A stretch of DNA of 64,000 bases, from positions 992,001 through 1,056,000 of the forward strand of contig NZ_CP010796.1 of assembly GCF_001483965.1 (NCBI RefSeq), in the 5' to 3' direction. How positions within the stretch are numbered: the first letter of the stretch is position 1; each line of letters starts with the position of its first letter. Below are positions 42,285-56,135 of this stretch, piece by piece. Under the pieces are notes generated by a model. The model was not told where the DNA came from. It saw only the letters and a program-made list of their open reading frames with translations, and did no database searches. The position numbers and the translations under genes are program-made. Source of the DNA: Carnobacterium sp. CP1 (lineage in GTDB: Bacteria; Bacillota; Bacilli; Lactobacillales; Carnobacteriaceae).

Positions 42285-43664
42285 TTAGTCTTTTAAGGTT
42301 AATAATGTTACTGATTCTACGTGATTGGTTTGTGGGAAAAGATCCACTGGTTGGATCTTTTCTACAGTGTAGCCACCTTCAGCAAGCAACGCTAAGTCGC
42401 GTGCTAATGTTGCTGGGTTGCAGCTCACATAAATCATTTTAGTCGGTTTCATTTCTAAAACAGCATCAATGAATTGTCCTTCTAATCCTTTACGTGGCGG
42501 GTCAACGACCAGTAAATCTGCTTTACGGCCTTCTTTGCTCCATTCCACCATAACTTCTTCAGCTAAACCAGCTTCAAAAGTAACATTGTCTACATGGTTC
42601 AATGCAGCATTTGCTTTAGCATTTTCAACAGCTGGTTCAACGGATTCAATGCCATAAACGTGTTTCGCTTTATCAGCTAACGATAATGTGATTGTTCCGA
42701 TTCCGCTATACGCATCAATCACGGTTTCTTCCCCTGTCAATGCTGCATAGTCTAACACAACATTGTACAATTTCTCAGTTTGTGTCGGGTTCACTTGGTA
42801 GAATGAACGGTGAGAAATTTCATATGTTTTCCCAAGCAATGTGTCCGTGTATTTGTCTTCGCCGTGCAATACAATTGCGTCTTCGCCTAAAATCGTGTTG
42901 GTCCGTGTCGGATTGACATTTTGAACAATGCTGACAACTTCTGGCAAAGCTTCTAAAATATCCGGAATAATTTTGCTGACCGGGAATAATTTAGCGGTTC
43001 TAGTGACTAGAACGATCATCATTTCACCTGTGTAATACCCACGGCGAACGATGATATGACGCAAGTTCCCAGTATTTTCTTTTTCGTTGTACGGTTTGAC
43101 GTTATAAGTCCGCATGATATCACGCACTTTAAGGATCGCTTCGTCGATTTTAGGATCTTGAATGTAAAAGTCTTCCATTGGGATCAAGTCATGGCTGTTT
43201 CTGCGGAAGAAACCAGTCATTAATTTTTCGCCGACTTTACGTACTGGAACTTGAGCTTTGTTGCGGTAGCCCCAAGGCTCAGCCATTCCGATCGTATCAA
43301 ATATTTTAACATCGGGCAGTTTAGCGATACGTTTGATTACTTTTTTTACTTGTTCTTTTTTAAATGCTAATTGAGCTGGGTAATGCATGTGTTGCAATGG
43401 AGTGATACCGGCGCGAGTAAAGTTAGCGTCTTTGATTTCCACTCGGTTTTGACTAGAAGTTAAACGATTCATCGATTTTGCATAACCGAAAGATTTTCCG
43501 GTTTTATGAATTTTGACTTCCATTTCTTCACCTGGTAAAGCATCTTCAATAAACAATGGATACCCTTTGATTTTTGCGACGCCCATACCTTCATGAGTTA
43601 GGTCCTCGATTTTTACGGTGTGTTTTTCATTTTTTTGTACTGGTACTGTTTTATCTGCTTTCAT
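42285..43664 (-). CDS. RlmD-family rRNA (uracil-C5) methyltransferase
   Basis: 459 residues. N-terminal TRAM domain (VKIEDLTHEGMGVAKIKGYP), central RNA-binding part, C-terminal SAM fold with AYSGIGTITLSLA, VVDPPRKGLE and the catalytic SCNPATLARDLA. The Fe-S cluster cysteines that usually precede the LQH..Y.AQL block are absent (ITPLQHMHYPAQLAF); the only Cys in the protein is the catalytic one. Enzymes of this group put a methyl on U747 or U1939 of 23S rRNA. The start is the ATG at 43664, with AAGGGAGC about 10 bases upstream. Monocistronic. Confidence 0.9.
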   Translation of the reverse strand: MKADKTVPVQKNEKHTVKIEDLTHEGMGVAKIKGYPLFIEDALPGEEMEVKIHKTGKSFGYAKSMNRLTSSQNRVEIKDANFTRAGITPLQHMHYPAQLAFKKEQVKKVIKRIAKLPDVKIFDTIGMAEPWGYRNKAQVPVRKVGEKLMTGFFRRNSHDLIPMEDFYIQDPKIDEAILKVRDIMRTYNVKPYNEKENTGNLRHIIVRRGYYTGEMMIVLVTRTAKLFPVSKIIPDILEALPEVVSIVQNVNPTRTNTILGEDAIVLHGEDKYTDTLLGKTYEISHRSFYQVNPTQTEKLYNVVLDYAALTGEETVIDAYSGIGTITLSLADKAKHVYGIESVEPAVENAKANAALNHVDNVTFEAGLAEEVMVEWSKEGRKADLLVVDPPRKGLEGQFIDAVLEMKPTKMIYVSCNPATLARDLALLAEGGYTVEKIQPVDLFPQTNHVESVTLLTLKD

Positions 43665-43907
43665 TGAATAAAAAGCTCCCTTCATTCGTTAACGCGTATT
43701 TTGGTTGATGTCTATGGATTTGAGTTGTATGTCTTATCTTATGCCAGCGTGATACTTTCAGATATCCTTTACTTCTTTCATCCATATTGAACAGGGAGTG
43801 TTCCTGACTCGACCGGTTTACTGGATGAGGGATAAAATAATCCTATCTATCTAATGCCATGAGTTTTAGGAGTGGCAGCGGCTTATCCTTTGTCCGCTTT
43901 GTATCCT

Positions 43908-43953
43908 AAAAAAGTTTGCTACTCTTCATTATGACACAAAAGAGCAGCAAACT
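43908..43953 (-). terminator. terminator of the dagK-ending operon
   Basis: AGTTTGCT-CTCTT / AAGAG-AGCAAACT stem and T6 on the minus strand, 30 bases after the kinase stop. Confidence 0.88.
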
Positions 43954-43982
43954 CAAAGTTTACTTTATTATTTTTTTATTCT

Positions 43983-45041
43983 TCATTTTTGTTTTTCTTC
44001 CGATTCTTTGCCTGAAGAAATAATGCCGTCTTCATTGATGTCCTCGTTGGTCAATCCTTCAACTTCTTTGATGAACGCTTCTTCTACATCTTCTGTATGG
44101 TCGATTGGGTTAGTAACGGCTCCGGTAATTTCATCGACATTTGCAAACATTTCAATATGCTGGTGCAAATTAGTAAAGGTTACCGGGGCATCTCCCCCAT
44201 ATTCTCCGTCCAAATTGATCATCATCCGCGAATCATTTGCAGGTCGCGCATGGATCTTGCTGGTTTTCGCATAAAGAATGTTTGGATGATCAATGTGTTT
44301 GCCGCCGTTTAACAGCAAAGCAATCAAATGCAAGATTTCAATTTGATTAGCTGTTTTCACGATGATCAATGTGAATTTTCCATCATCTAACAGAGCATCA
44401 GGAGCGATTTGTTCAAAACCGCCGACTGAATTCGTCACCGCCACAAAAAACATTGAAGCTGTTCCTTCATAAACACCATCATCGTATTCAATGTGCATCG
44501 GGATCGGCTTGATCCGCGGCAGCATTTCTGCTCCTTTGGCGAAATAAGCTAAGTAGCCAAAAATCGATTTCAAACTAGAGGGAACATCATAGGTCAATTC
44601 AGTCATCAGACCGCCGCCGCCGATATTGATGAAGTATGTTTCTTCATCATTCATTGTCGCTTTCCCAATATCCATCTTGATCGTTTGCTGGTTTTGGACC
44701 AATTTAGCAGCTTCCAGCAAATTATTTCGTGGAATATGCAACGCACGTGCGTAGTCATTCGTCGTTCCAGCCGGAATGATGGCCATTTTAGGCCGATTGC
44801 TTAATCCCGCAATGCCGTTCACGACTTCATTGATCGTTCCATCCCCGCCAGCAGCTATGATCAGATCAAAGCCAGCTTCAGCAACCCGTTTTGCTTCATC
44901 ATGAGCAGAATGGGGATTCGCTGTTGTTGCAAAAGCGCTAGTTTCATAACCAGCTTCTTCGTAAATTTGAAGAATCTCAACTAAATTCCGTTTGATCAGC
45001 TCGCGCCCGGAAGTAGGATTATAAATAATTCTCGCACGCAT
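43983..45041 (-). CDS. dagK: diacylglycerol kinase (DagK/DgkB type)
   Basis: 352 residues of the DAG kinase catalytic family: RIIYNPTSGRELIKRN, then ATP-binding GGDGTINEVVNG (near residue 66), AIIPAGTTNDYARAL, and the C-terminal domain with VTNSVGGFEQIAPDA and LDGEYGG. It phosphorylates diacylglycerol to phosphatidate, recycling the lipid left by lipoteichoic acid synthesis. The C-terminal 55 residues are acidic and unusual (DITGAVTNPIDHTEDVEEAF and beyond). In Lactobacillales it often follows gatCAB, as here (30-base gap). Confidence 0.93.
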   Translation of the reverse strand: MRARIIYNPTSGRELIKRNLVEILQIYEEAGYETSAFATTANPHSAHDEAKRVAEAGFDLIIAAGGDGTINEVVNGIAGLSNRPKMAIIPAGTTNDYARALHIPRNNLLEAAKLVQNQQTIKMDIGKATMNDEETYFINIGGGGLMTELTYDVPSSLKSIFGYLAYFAKGAEMLPRIKPIPMHIEYDDGVYEGTASMFFVAVTNSVGGFEQIAPDALLDDGKFTLIIVKTANQIEILHLIALLLNGGKHIDHPNILYAKTSKIHARPANDSRMMINLDGEYGGDAPVTFTNLHQHIEMFANVDEITGAVTNPIDHTEDVEEAFIKEVEGLTNEDINEDGIISSGKESEEKQK

Positions 45042-45071
45042 AGAAACACTCCTTTACTACTGTTCAAAGAA

Positions 45072-46502
45072 TTAGCGTTTAGCTAACTCTTCGTTCAATA
45101 GTTTGTTTACGATCCCAGGATTCGCCTGTCCTTTGGTAGCTTTCATGATTTGTCCAACCAAGAACCCGATAGCCCGATCTTTCCCATTTTTGAAATCTTC
45201 GATCGACTGAGCATTATTATCAAGTACTTCATTGACCATTGGAATCAATTTTGCTGGATCGCTTAATTGAACCCATCCATTTTTCTCAACGACTTCTTGT
45301 GCATCGCCGCCTTTAGTGATCAATTCTTGGAAGACTTTTTTGGCCATTTTTGAACTGATGGTTCCATCAGCAATCAAGTTGATCATGCCCGTTAAATTTT
45401 TCGGCGTTAGCTGAGTATCGTGAAGTTCTATCTTTTCACTGTTTAGATAAGCCGAAACTTCGCCCATCAACCAGTTGGAAGCTTGTTTTGCATCTGCTCC
45501 ATTCGCTAAAGCTGCTTCAAAGAAATCAGACATTTCTTTGGTAGCTGTCATTACCATAGCATCGTAATCCGATAACCCAAGTTCAGTAATGTAACGCTCG
45601 CGACGCATATGCGGCATTTCAGGAATGCTGGCTTTAACGCGTTCGATCCAAGCATCGTCAATGACCAAATTCGGCAAATCAGGCTCTGGGAAGTAACGGT
45701 AGTCATCAGCCCCTTCTTTAACACGCATCAAAATCGTCTCACCGGTCGCTTCATCGTAACGACGAGTTTCTTGTCCGATAACGCCTCCTGAGAGCAATAC
45801 TTTTTCTTGACGGGTTTCTTCAAACGCCAAACCACGGCGGACAAAGTTGAATGAGTTCAAGTTTTTCAATTCTGCTTTCGTTCCAAAAGCAGTTTGACCA
45901 ATTGGACGCAATGAAACGTTCGCGTCGCAACGCATTGAACCTTCTTCCATTTTCACATCGCTGACGCCGGTATATTGAATCACTTGTTTGACCGCTTCAA
46001 GATACGCATAAGCCTCTTCTGGAGAACGCATATCAGCTTCCGAAACGATTTCGATCAACGGTGTTCCTTGACGGTTTAAGTCGACATAAGAATAGCCGTC
46101 TGTGCCGTGATTGTTTTTCCCAGCGTCTTCTTCTAAATGGACCCGTTCGATGCGGATTCTTTTGGTTTTGCCTTCGACTTCAATGTCGATCCAGCCATCG
46201 TGCCCAATCGGTTGGTCAAATTGAGAAATTTGGTACGCTTTTGGGTTGTCTGGGTAAAAGTAATTTTTACGGTCAAATTTGGTATCGGTTGAAATCTCAC
46301 AATTCAAAGCCATTGCTGCTTTCATCGCAAATTCCACCGCTTGTTCATTGATGACCGGTAAAACGCCTGGGTAACCCCAGTCGATCACATTGGTATTGGT
46401 ATTCGGTTCTGCACCAAAATGTGCTGGAGCTGGTGAGAACATTTTTGATTCTGTTTTTAATTCTACGTGGACTTCAAGTCCGATCACTGTTTCAAAATTC
46501 AT
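45072..46502 (-). CDS. gatB: aspartyl/glutamyl-tRNA amidotransferase subunit B
   Basis: 476 residues, standard GatB length. Kinase-like domain begins [20 protein letters not shown], with [20 protein letters not shown] and the metal-binding EEDAGK region; C-terminal YqeY-like tail ([20 protein letters not shown]). It phosphorylates the misacylated Glu or Asp on tRNA for amidation by GatA. It follows gatA by 15 bases in the gatC-gatA-gatB order. Confidence 0.98.
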   Translation of the reverse strand: MNFETVIGLEVHVELKTESKMFSPAPAHFGAEPNTNTNVIDWGYPGVLPVINEQAVEFAMKAAMALNCEISTDTKFDRKNYFYPDNPKAYQISQFDQPIGHDGWIDIEVEGKTKRIRIERVHLEEDAGKNNHGTDGYSYVDLNRQGTPLIEIVSEADMRSPEEAYAYLEAVKQVIQYTGVSDVKMEEGSMRCDANVSLRPIGQTAFGTKAELKNLNSFNFVRRGLAFEETRQEKVLLSGGVIGQETRRYDEATGETILMRVKEGADDYRYFPEPDLPNLVIDDAWIERVKASIPEMPHMRRERYITELGLSDYDAMVMTATKEMSDFFEAALANGADAKQASNWLMGEVSAYLNSEKIELHDTQLTPKNLTGMINLIADGTISSKMAKKVFQELITKGGDAQEVVEKNGWVQLSDPAKLIPMVNEVLDNNAQSIEDFKNGKDRAIGFLVGQIMKATKGQANPGIVNKLLNEELAKR

Positions 46503-46517
46503 TTTTATTCCCGCCTC

Positions 46518-47969
46518 CTACAAGTTTGGTTTTTCTTTATGGAATTCAGTTGCTTGCTCAAAAGCATAAGCCGCTTGATAAATAGTTTGTTCATCGAAGT
46601 GGTTGGCAATCAATTGCAAGCCGACTGGCAATCCTTCAGAGAAACCACAAGGAATTGAAATCGCTGGTACGCCTGCCAGGTTCACTGGAACCGTTAAGAT
46701 GTCGCTTAGGTACATCGCTACAGGGTCATGTACTTGGCCGCCGATATCAAAAGCCGTTGTTGTGGTCGTAGGTCCTAAGATCAAATCGTATTCTGCAAAA
46801 ACATTTTCAAAGTCTTGACGGATCAATGTCCGTGTTTGTCCGGCTTTTTTAAAGTGAGCGTCATAGAAGCCAGAACTTAAAGAGAAAGTCCCTAACATCA
46901 TACGGCGTTTCACTTCCATGCCAAATCCTTCAGAACGAGATTTCACATACACTTCTTCCAGAGTTTTCGCTTCTGGCGAACGGTACCCGTAACGGATGCC
47001 GTCAAACCGTTGTAAATTGGAAGAAGCTTCTGAAGAAGCAATGATATAGTAAGCTGGTACACCGTATTTTGAATGCGGCAAGCTTACTTCTTCTACAATA
47101 GCGCCTAATTCTTTAAAGGTTTCAATCGCTTTAAGGACAGCTTCTTTTACGCCGGCTTCCAAGCCTTCTTGTAAGTATTCTTTTGGCACACCGATTTTCA
47201 TGCCTTTTACGCCATCTTCAATTCCAGCAGTAAAGTCAGGCACTTCTTTCGTGTAGCTCATCGAGTCTTTTTCATCATAGCCGCTGATCGCATTTAAGAC
47301 CAACGCATTGTCTTTAACGTTTCGAGTAAGCGGTCCGATTTGGTCTAAACTTGAAGCAAAGGCAATCAAACCAAAACGAGACACACGTCCGTAAGTCGGT
47401 TTCATTCCAACGACTCCATTGAAAGCTGCCGGTTGACGAATCGATCCGCCTGTATCGGTGCCTAGTGTCATCGGAACTTGTCCGGCAGCTACAGCAGCAG
47501 CTGATCCGCCTGAAGATCCGCCTGGAACTTTAGCAAGATTCCAAGGGTTATGGGTTACTTTGAAATACGATCTTTCCGTACTTCCTCCCATAGCAAATTC
47601 GTCCATGTTCAATTTTCCGACTGAGATCATGCCGGCTTTTTTCACTTTTTCCATTACTGTTGCATCGTAAATCGGTACGAAGTCTTCCAGCATTTTACTT
47701 GCAGCAGTCGTCAGCGTTCCTTCAGTAACGATGTTGTCTTTGATGCCGATCGGCAAACCAGACAAGATATTAGCCGGGTCGATGCCTTCAGCATCCATTT
47801 GACGAGCTTGTTCTAACGCTTCTTCTTCTGTCAAGGTAATGAATGCGCCGACTTTGTCTTCCGTTTCAGCAATTCTCGCGTAAACGGCTTTCATGATTGC
47901 TTCGGCTGTTGTTTCTTTAGCAACCAATAATTGGTGCAATTCTTCTAACGTATGATCTAATAGTGTCAT
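46518..47969 (-). CDS. gatA: aspartyl/glutamyl-tRNA amidotransferase subunit A
   Basis: 483 residues, amidase signature family. Catalytic Lys in [10 protein letters not shown], cis-Ser and nucleophile Ser in [14 protein letters not shown], with [16 protein letters not shown] as the loop before it. It supplies ammonia from Gln to GatB-activated tRNA. The start is the ATG at 47969, one base after the gatC stop, so the two are coupled; AGGGG lies upstream. Confidence 0.98.
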   Translation of the reverse strand: MTLLDHTLEELHQLLVAKETTAEAIMKAVYARIAETEDKVGAFITLTEEEALEQARQMDAEGIDPANILSGLPIGIKDNIVTEGTLTTAASKMLEDFVPIYDATVMEKVKKAGMISVGKLNMDEFAMGGSTERSYFKVTHNPWNLAKVPGGSSGGSAAAVAAGQVPMTLGTDTGGSIRQPAAFNGVVGMKPTYGRVSRFGLIAFASSLDQIGPLTRNVKDNALVLNAISGYDEKDSMSYTKEVPDFTAGIEDGVKGMKIGVPKEYLQEGLEAGVKEAVLKAIETFKELGAIVEEVSLPHSKYGVPAYYIIASSEASSNLQRFDGIRYGYRSPEAKTLEEVYVKSRSEGFGMEVKRRMMLGTFSLSSGFYDAHFKKAGQTRTLIRQDFENVFAEYDLILGPTTTTTAFDIGGQVHDPVAMYLSDILTVPVNLAGVPAISIPCGFSEGLPVGLQLIANHFDEQTIYQAAYAFEQATEFHKEKPNL

Positions 47970-47970
47970 C

Positions 47971-48276
47971 TTATGCCCCTGCCTCCCCATTGTCTATCAT
48001 TGCAGGAACTTTGATTAAACCATCTTTTGCTGATTTAACGTTCTCGAATAATTTTTCGCGATCTGTTCCTGGAACTGCAACGTCTTTCCGCATCACGCTG
48101 TACGTTTGTAAGCCGTGAGTGGTTACAGGCACATCTGTCGTGTCCAACTCTTCCAATTGTTCCACCATGTTAATAATGTCGTCTATTTGTTGGGTAAAGC
48201 GGGTAATTTCTTCGTCTTGAAATTCTAACTTTGCTAATAACGCAACGTGTTTAACATTTTCTTCGTTGATCATCAT
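47971..48276 (-). CDS. gatC: aspartyl/glutamyl-tRNA amidotransferase subunit C
   Basis: 101 residues, the small GatC that holds A and B together: [20 protein letters not shown], then [20 protein letters not shown] and VMRKDVA, typical of the family. First gene of the gatCAB-dagK operon. Two ATGs in tandem (48276 and 48273) are possible starts; the ribosome site (AGAGAG) is weak. Confidence 0.97.
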   Translation of the reverse strand: MMINEENVKHVALLAKLEFQDEEITRFTQQIDDIINMVEQLEELDTTDVPVTTHGLQTYSVMRKDVAVPGTDREKLFENVKSAKDGLIKVPAMIDNGEAGA

Positions 48277-48609
48277 CTCTGCTTCACTCTCTTTCTATCC
48301 ATCATTCTTGTTTCAAACTTCTTTTCCTATTCTACCACAAACTCCCCTTCGGCTCTATGGTTAAACGAAAGGGAGTTTGCTTATTGCAGCTCTTTATTAA
48401 ATCGCGTTAGAGATTTTTAGAGGTTGAAATTCCCTCCGGAACTTACGTGTTCGCTTGTAAAAATCCATGGGACTTCCTAGAGCCCTTGTGGTCTCCAGAT
48501 TTTCGATCCTCTTCCTGGCTACAAGCAGCCACTGTTCCTCCAAAAATTCCAAGATTATAGCTTACAGACATCTTACTTACCACTATCAAAAAAGATAGGG
48601 CTCTTATTA
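48277..48609 (-). other. spacer between camS and gatC with hairpins
   Basis: 333 bases with no supported gene. The stem AAACTCCC-TTCG / CGAA-GGGAGTTT (48339-48378) has little T-run and could be an attenuator or camS terminator. A GGCT / AGCC hairpin lies at about 48512-48525 and a GTG frame of 29 codons begins after GGAGG (MAACSQEED...). The stretch AGGTTGAAATTCCC is similar to AAGTTGAAATTACGG in the 60.9 kb leader. Promoter for gatC probably lies here. Confidence 0.4.
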
Positions 48610-51776
<3,167 letters not shown>

Positions 51777-51780
51777 CTAC

Positions 51781-54021
51781 TTAAGGTGTTGCTTTCTCGA
51801 TCGGTGCAAAGGCGGCTAACAACCGCTTGATGCCTTGTTCTTTAAAAGCAATATCCAATTGAAGGTTATTGGCATCTCCGGTAACTTTCACTACCGTTCC
51901 AACTCCCCATTTTTTATGCACGGCTTTATCGCCGACAGACCAGCCTAATTTATCCGCGCCGCTTTCGGTCTTGTTATTGACAGGCGCTTGATAAGGCGTG
52001 CTGTTTGCACGTGCCGCTTGATTGCTGCGAAACGGAGTATTAGCCGTTGCTGGACGGTTAAATGAACCTGTACCTGCTGATTGTATATTGCCGGACTCCA
52101 TCACTTCATCCGTGATTTCTCTAATAAAGCGTGAAGCTTGGTTGCTTTGGACACGACCATACAATACTCGTGAATAAGCATTGGTGATGTACAATTTTTG
52201 CTCTGCACGTGTGATCCCCACATAAGCTAAGCGCCGTTCTTCTTCCAAATCGTCTTCTTCCATCATCGAACGCGACAACGGGAAAATACCTTCTTCCAAG
52301 CCAATCAGGAAAACCACTGGGAATTCCAATCCTTTAGCAGCGTGCAAAGTCATCAAAGTGACTTCGCTTTGCGGCTCTTCTTCAATGTTATCCAAATCAG
52401 AAATCAATGCTAAGTCGGTCAAGAAAGTCAGCAAGCTTTTATCTTCACTGCTGTCTTTTTCAAATTGTTGAGTAACCGTCAAGAATTCCTTGATGTTCTC
52501 TACTCGAGTTTCAGATTCTAAGGTACGTTCCATTTCCAGCGATTTCAAATAGCCGCTGCGTTCTAGGACTTCTTCGACTAATTTCGTAACGGGCAGGTAT
52601 TCTTGCATCTTACGCAAGTCGCGCAGCATGAAAGCAAAACCCTCTAGTTCTTTAGCCGCTTTACCTGTGATCGAAGTGATCGAAACATTCAACGCCGTTT
52701 CCAGTAAAGACCATTCGTATTGGTTCGCAAAAGTTCTCAACTTCTCAATCGTTCCTGGACCAATGCCTCGTTTAGGTGTATTGACGGTCCGTTCAAAACT
52801 CATGTTGTCTTCAGGATTGGCGATCAACCGCAAGTAAGCTAAGACATCACGAATCTCTTTACGGTCGTAGAACTTATGTCCGCCGACCATTTTATACGGA
52901 ATATTGGATTTCAATAGACTTTCTTCAATTACCCGTGATTGGGCATTGGTTCGGTACAATACGGCAAAATCCCCGTAATTGTAATTATTTTCTTTCATTT
53001 CTTCCAGCATTTTAGCAACAACGTAGCGGGATTCATCGCCTTCTGATTGCCCCCGGTAATACGTCAGCTTTTCGCCATCATCGTTATCGGTCCATAATTT
53101 TTTTACTTTGCGTTTAGTGTTATTGGCAATCACGTCATTGGCTGCTTTCAAAATAAACTTCGTGGAACGATAATTTTGTTCCAACATCACCAATTTAGTA
53201 TCTGGATAGTCTTTTTCAAAATCTAAAATATTGTTCATATTGGCACCGCGCCAACCGTAAATACTTTGGTCTGCATCTCCAACGACACAAAGGTTTTTGA
53301 AGCGTTTCGCCATCATATTGACCAACGTGTATTGAGCTGTATTGGTATCTTGGTACTCATCCACATGAATGTAGTGGAATTTATTTTGATAATAATCCAA
53401 TGTCTCAGGACTTTCTTCAAATAAGCGAATCGTCAGCATGATCAAATCATCAAAATCGACCGATTGATTACGACGCAATTCTTTTTGGTAATCGTCGTAG
53501 CAATCAGCCACCATTTTTTCAAAAAAACTGTTCGCTATTTTACGGTAATCTTCAGCCGTCATCAGTTCATTTTTAGCATTGCTGATTTCAGATAAGATCG
53601 CCCGTGGATTGTATTTTTTCGGATCGATATCGCGTTCTTTTAAAATACGCTTCATCAGTGTTTGCTGGTCGCCAGGGTCACTGATCGTAAAAGCTCGATT
53701 GTACCCGATTCGGTCGACATCTCGACGCAGCATCCGAACACACATCGAGTGGAAAGTTGAAACCCAGACATCGTTTCCGCCTTCTAATAGACGCCCCACC
53801 CGTTCTTTCATTTCTTTTGCTGCTTTATTAGTAAATGTAATTGCTAAAATATTCCAAGGATTCACGCCTTTTTCTTCAATCAAATAAGCAATGCGATGCG
53901 TTAACACACGCGTCTTCCCACTGCCGGCTCCTGCCATAATTAAAAGAGGACCTTCTGTATGAGCCACGGCTTCTTTTTGTCCCGGATTCATGCCATCTAA
54001 TAAATTTTTTCGTAATACCAA
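51781..54021 (-). CDS. pcrA: ATP-dependent DNA helicase PcrA (UvrD family)
   Basis: 746 residues. Walker A GAGSGKT (31-37), [15 protein letters not shown] (Ia), DEYQDTN (II), [15 protein letters not shown] (III), EQNYRST (IV), [19 protein letters not shown] (V) and [12 protein letters not shown] (VI), followed by a C-terminal Tudor-like end ([17 protein letters not shown]). It unwinds DNA 3'-5' in repair and plasmid replication. The start is a TTG at 54021; GAGG lies 11 bases upstream and homologous proteins begin near here. First gene of the operon. Confidence 0.97.
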   Translation of the reverse strand: MVLRKNLLDGMNPGQKEAVAHTEGPLLIMAGAGSGKTRVLTHRIAYLIEEKGVNPWNILAITFTNKAAKEMKERVGRLLEGGNDVWVSTFHSMCVRMLRRDVDRIGYNRAFTISDPGDQQTLMKRILKERDIDPKKYNPRAILSEISNAKNELMTAEDYRKIANSFFEKMVADCYDDYQKELRRNQSVDFDDLIMLTIRLFEESPETLDYYQNKFHYIHVDEYQDTNTAQYTLVNMMAKRFKNLCVVGDADQSIYGWRGANMNNILDFEKDYPDTKLVMLEQNYRSTKFILKAANDVIANNTKRKVKKLWTDNDDGEKLTYYRGQSEGDESRYVVAKMLEEMKENNYNYGDFAVLYRTNAQSRVIEESLLKSNIPYKMVGGHKFYDRKEIRDVLAYLRLIANPEDNMSFERTVNTPKRGIGPGTIEKLRTFANQYEWSLLETALNVSITSITGKAAKELEGFAFMLRDLRKMQEYLPVTKLVEEVLERSGYLKSLEMERTLESETRVENIKEFLTVTQQFEKDSSEDKSLLTFLTDLALISDLDNIEEEPQSEVTLMTLHAAKGLEFPVVFLIGLEEGIFPLSRSMMEEDDLEEERRLAYVGITRAEQKLYITNAYSRVLYGRVQSNQASRFIREITDEVMESGNIQSAGTGSFNRPATANTPFRSNQAARANSTPYQAPVNNKTESGADKLGWSVGDKAVHKKWGVGTVVKVTGDANNLQLDIAFKEQGIKRLLAAFAPIEKATP

Positions 54022-54209
54022 AATGTGTACATCCTCTCTTTATATCAAACCAGTTAATAACTATTCCTTCTGCTTTTTACTCTTCCTATTCTATCAAATA
54101 GGTTTAAACTTTTGTATAAGTTTTCATTTGCCATTTTACCATAGATTTAGCGAAATCGAGAACCTTACTGAAAGATTGTTCAGTAAAAAATTTAGAGCCA
54201 TTCAAGACA

Positions 54210-54240
54210 AAAAAACATGAACATTTCTGTTCATGTTTTT
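54210..54240 (-). terminator. terminator of the zinc-ribbon gene
   Basis: AAAACATGAACA / TGTTCATGTTTT, a 12-base perfect stem with T6, about 65 bases after the stop. Confidence 0.88.
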
Positions 54241-54304
54241 AATGAGTTTTATTTCATTTGAATGATGCTTAATAATACACTCTAACTTCTATTATCTAGC
54301 GAAT

Positions 54305-55009
54305 CTATTGTCTATAAAAGTATTCGTCATCTATGACCAGCGTATTTTCATTAATGGCATTTATTACAAAATCAAAATCTTCACCAGTGTAATTCAACCA
54401 TTCTCTTGGAGAATTAAAAGTTACGATCATTTTTTTACCGCTTTTCTTAGTTTCTATGTCACTGACTCCTTCATCATCAAAAGCTTTCAATACTTCGCTT
54501 TCAAATAATTCATATAGAGTATTATCCATTGCAAACTGGACACTTTGGATATCGTTTACTCTATATATTGAAGCCTCTTTTGATAACTTTTCTAACTGAA
54601 TATCTATAGATATTTCCCCATTATTTAAAGGACTATCCCCGTCTATATAAGATACGGTTATCTTAGCTTTACCATTTTTTTCAATTGCTATATTTACGCT
54701 TTCTTCATTATCGAAATCTGAAGGAATCCAATTTCCAGATATCTCTCTAAATTCCGTATTAAAAAATACTAGGTATAACGCAATGGCTATGACTGCTGCG
54801 CCAACTAAAAGGATGAGATTATTAGGTTTTCTTTTTTTATAACCTGAATATTGATTAGTGCTTGTATCTCCCTTAGTCACCGTTTCTTCGTTTAAAGGCA
54901 CTCCACTTGTTCTTTTTTTATTGACCACATTTCCACAATCGGAACAAAATTTTTCTGCTGCTTCAACTTGTTTGCCACAACGTGTACAAAAAGTTTTTTT
55001 CTCCTCCAT
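54305..55009 (-). CDS. zinc-ribbon single-pass membrane protein
   Basis: 234 residues. N-terminal zinc ribbon CTRCGKQVEAAEKFCSDCG, a basic stretch, one transmembrane helix (NLILLVGAAVIAIALYLVFF) near residue 75, and an extracellular beta-rich domain (ISGNWIPSDFDNEESVNIAI) of unknown fold. The ribbon is probably cytoplasmic. It follows the zinc-ribbon six-helix gene by 47 bases in the same direction. The ATG at 55009 has AGGTG nearby. Confidence 0.75.
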   Translation of the reverse strand: MEEKKTFCTRCGKQVEAAEKFCSDCGNVVNKKRTSGVPLNEETVTKGDTSTNQYSGYKKRKPNNLILLVGAAVIAIALYLVFFNTEFREISGNWIPSDFDNEESVNIAIEKNGKAKITVSYIDGDSPLNNGEISIDIQLEKLSKEASIYRVNDIQSVQFAMDNTLYELFESEVLKAFDDEGVSDIETKKSGKKMIVTFNSPREWLNYTGEDFDFVINAINENTLVIDDEYFYRQ

Positions 55010-55056
55010 TACGCACCTGCCTTTATCATTCAATCTTTTCTATAAAAAGAAGACTT

Positions 55057-55866
55057 TTAAAGAACACTATTAAAAATGTATTCATAATTTTCCATAAATG
55101 TAGTAACTCCGAAACGAATGATAGCTATATAAATAAATACTATTAATAGATTACCAATCAAAGCAATATAAAATTTGTCTAGTTTTGAATTTGAGGTACT
55201 TTGAAATAAATAAATATTAAATGCGATAAATGAGATAAGTAAGGTTAATAAAGATAAGGTTGCTATCAGCGTTACTGAACCGCCTGGAGACAAAACACTA
55301 AAAATTAACATGATCAATTGCAAAAGAACAGCTGCTGAAAATAATCCTCCTAGTTGAGTGGTAACCACTCCAAATGATTCATTGGTTTTATATACGACTT
55401 TTTTCAAGAAATAAGTCACTCCAACCATAATCAAATACACTGCACATTGAATTGCAAACGAACGGATAAAATCAATAAAACCAACTGAACTATAGCTATA
55501 CCAATTGGCTAAGAAAATCATCATAATAGAAAAAAGAAGAGATAATAAACCAAATTGAATATATCCATTAACAGGATTTACTTCTGTAAAACTTAATGAT
55601 GGATTTTTTACCGTTCTTTTAAAATAACTAAAATAATTTTGCGTTAATTTGTTTACCTTTTCTTGATTAATGTTCATTTGTACTGCCTGAGGTTCAGGAG
55701 CTTCATTTTGTCCTTGTGCGGTATAGTGCTGTGATGCTTGCTGTGGTGCTTGTTGTTGCTGAGTATGTACATCCTTTTTTTCTTGCTTCTCGGCTAAACT
55801 GCCGCACTCTGTACAAAATTTCGCATCTTCTTTAATTTCAGAGCCGCAATTCGAACAAATTTTCAT
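55057..55866 (-). CDS. zinc-ribbon polytopic membrane protein (DUF6574-like)
   Basis: 269 residues. N-terminal zinc ribbon CSNCGSEIKEDAKFCTECG, a Gln-rich linker (QQQQAPQQASQHYTAQGQ), then about six transmembrane helices (FGLLSLLFSIMMIFLANWYS, AVYLIMVGVTYFL, LFSAAVLLQLIMLIFSVLS). The layout fits Yip1-like/DUF6574 proteins. Divergent from the TcaA-like gene and in operon with the zinc-ribbon protein at 54305. The ATG has GGAGGAA upstream. Confidence 0.78.
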   Translation of the reverse strand: MKICSNCGSEIKEDAKFCTECGSLAEKQEKKDVHTQQQQAPQQASQHYTAQGQNEAPEPQAVQMNINQEKVNKLTQNYFSYFKRTVKNPSLSFTEVNPVNGYIQFGLLSLLFSIMMIFLANWYSYSSVGFIDFIRSFAIQCAVYLIMVGVTYFLKKVVYKTNESFGVVTTQLGGLFSAAVLLQLIMLIFSVLSPGGSVTLIATLSLLTLLISFIAFNIYLFQSTSNSKLDKFYIALIGNLLIVFIYIAIIRFGVTTFMENYEYIFNSVL

Positions 55867-56085
55867 TTTATTTCCTCCAATTATTTTTTTGATATAAAAA
55901 TATCTACTGTAATTTTAGCACATAAAAATAAGAAGTCTATATTTATTAAGAAATTCACTACTGCTTTTCTGTTATATTACTGCTAATTGCTTTCTAACAG
56001 TAACGGCCTGTAGAGTTGCAAAGCGATTAGAAGCTGATTTATATTTAAGCTTTTTTGATAAACATATGAAAAACACAAGTTATAT

Positions 56086-56091
56086 AGTATA
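56086..56091 (+). promoter_or_regulatory. -10 box of the TcaA-like gene
   Basis: TATAAT in a TATAG-TATAAT context, 45 bases before the ATG. The -35 box is not clear. GGAG lies 8 bases before the ATG. Confidence 0.4.
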
Positions 56092-56135
56092 ATTAAATAA
56101 CATATTGTAAAAAATAAAAAAATAGGAGCTATAAA

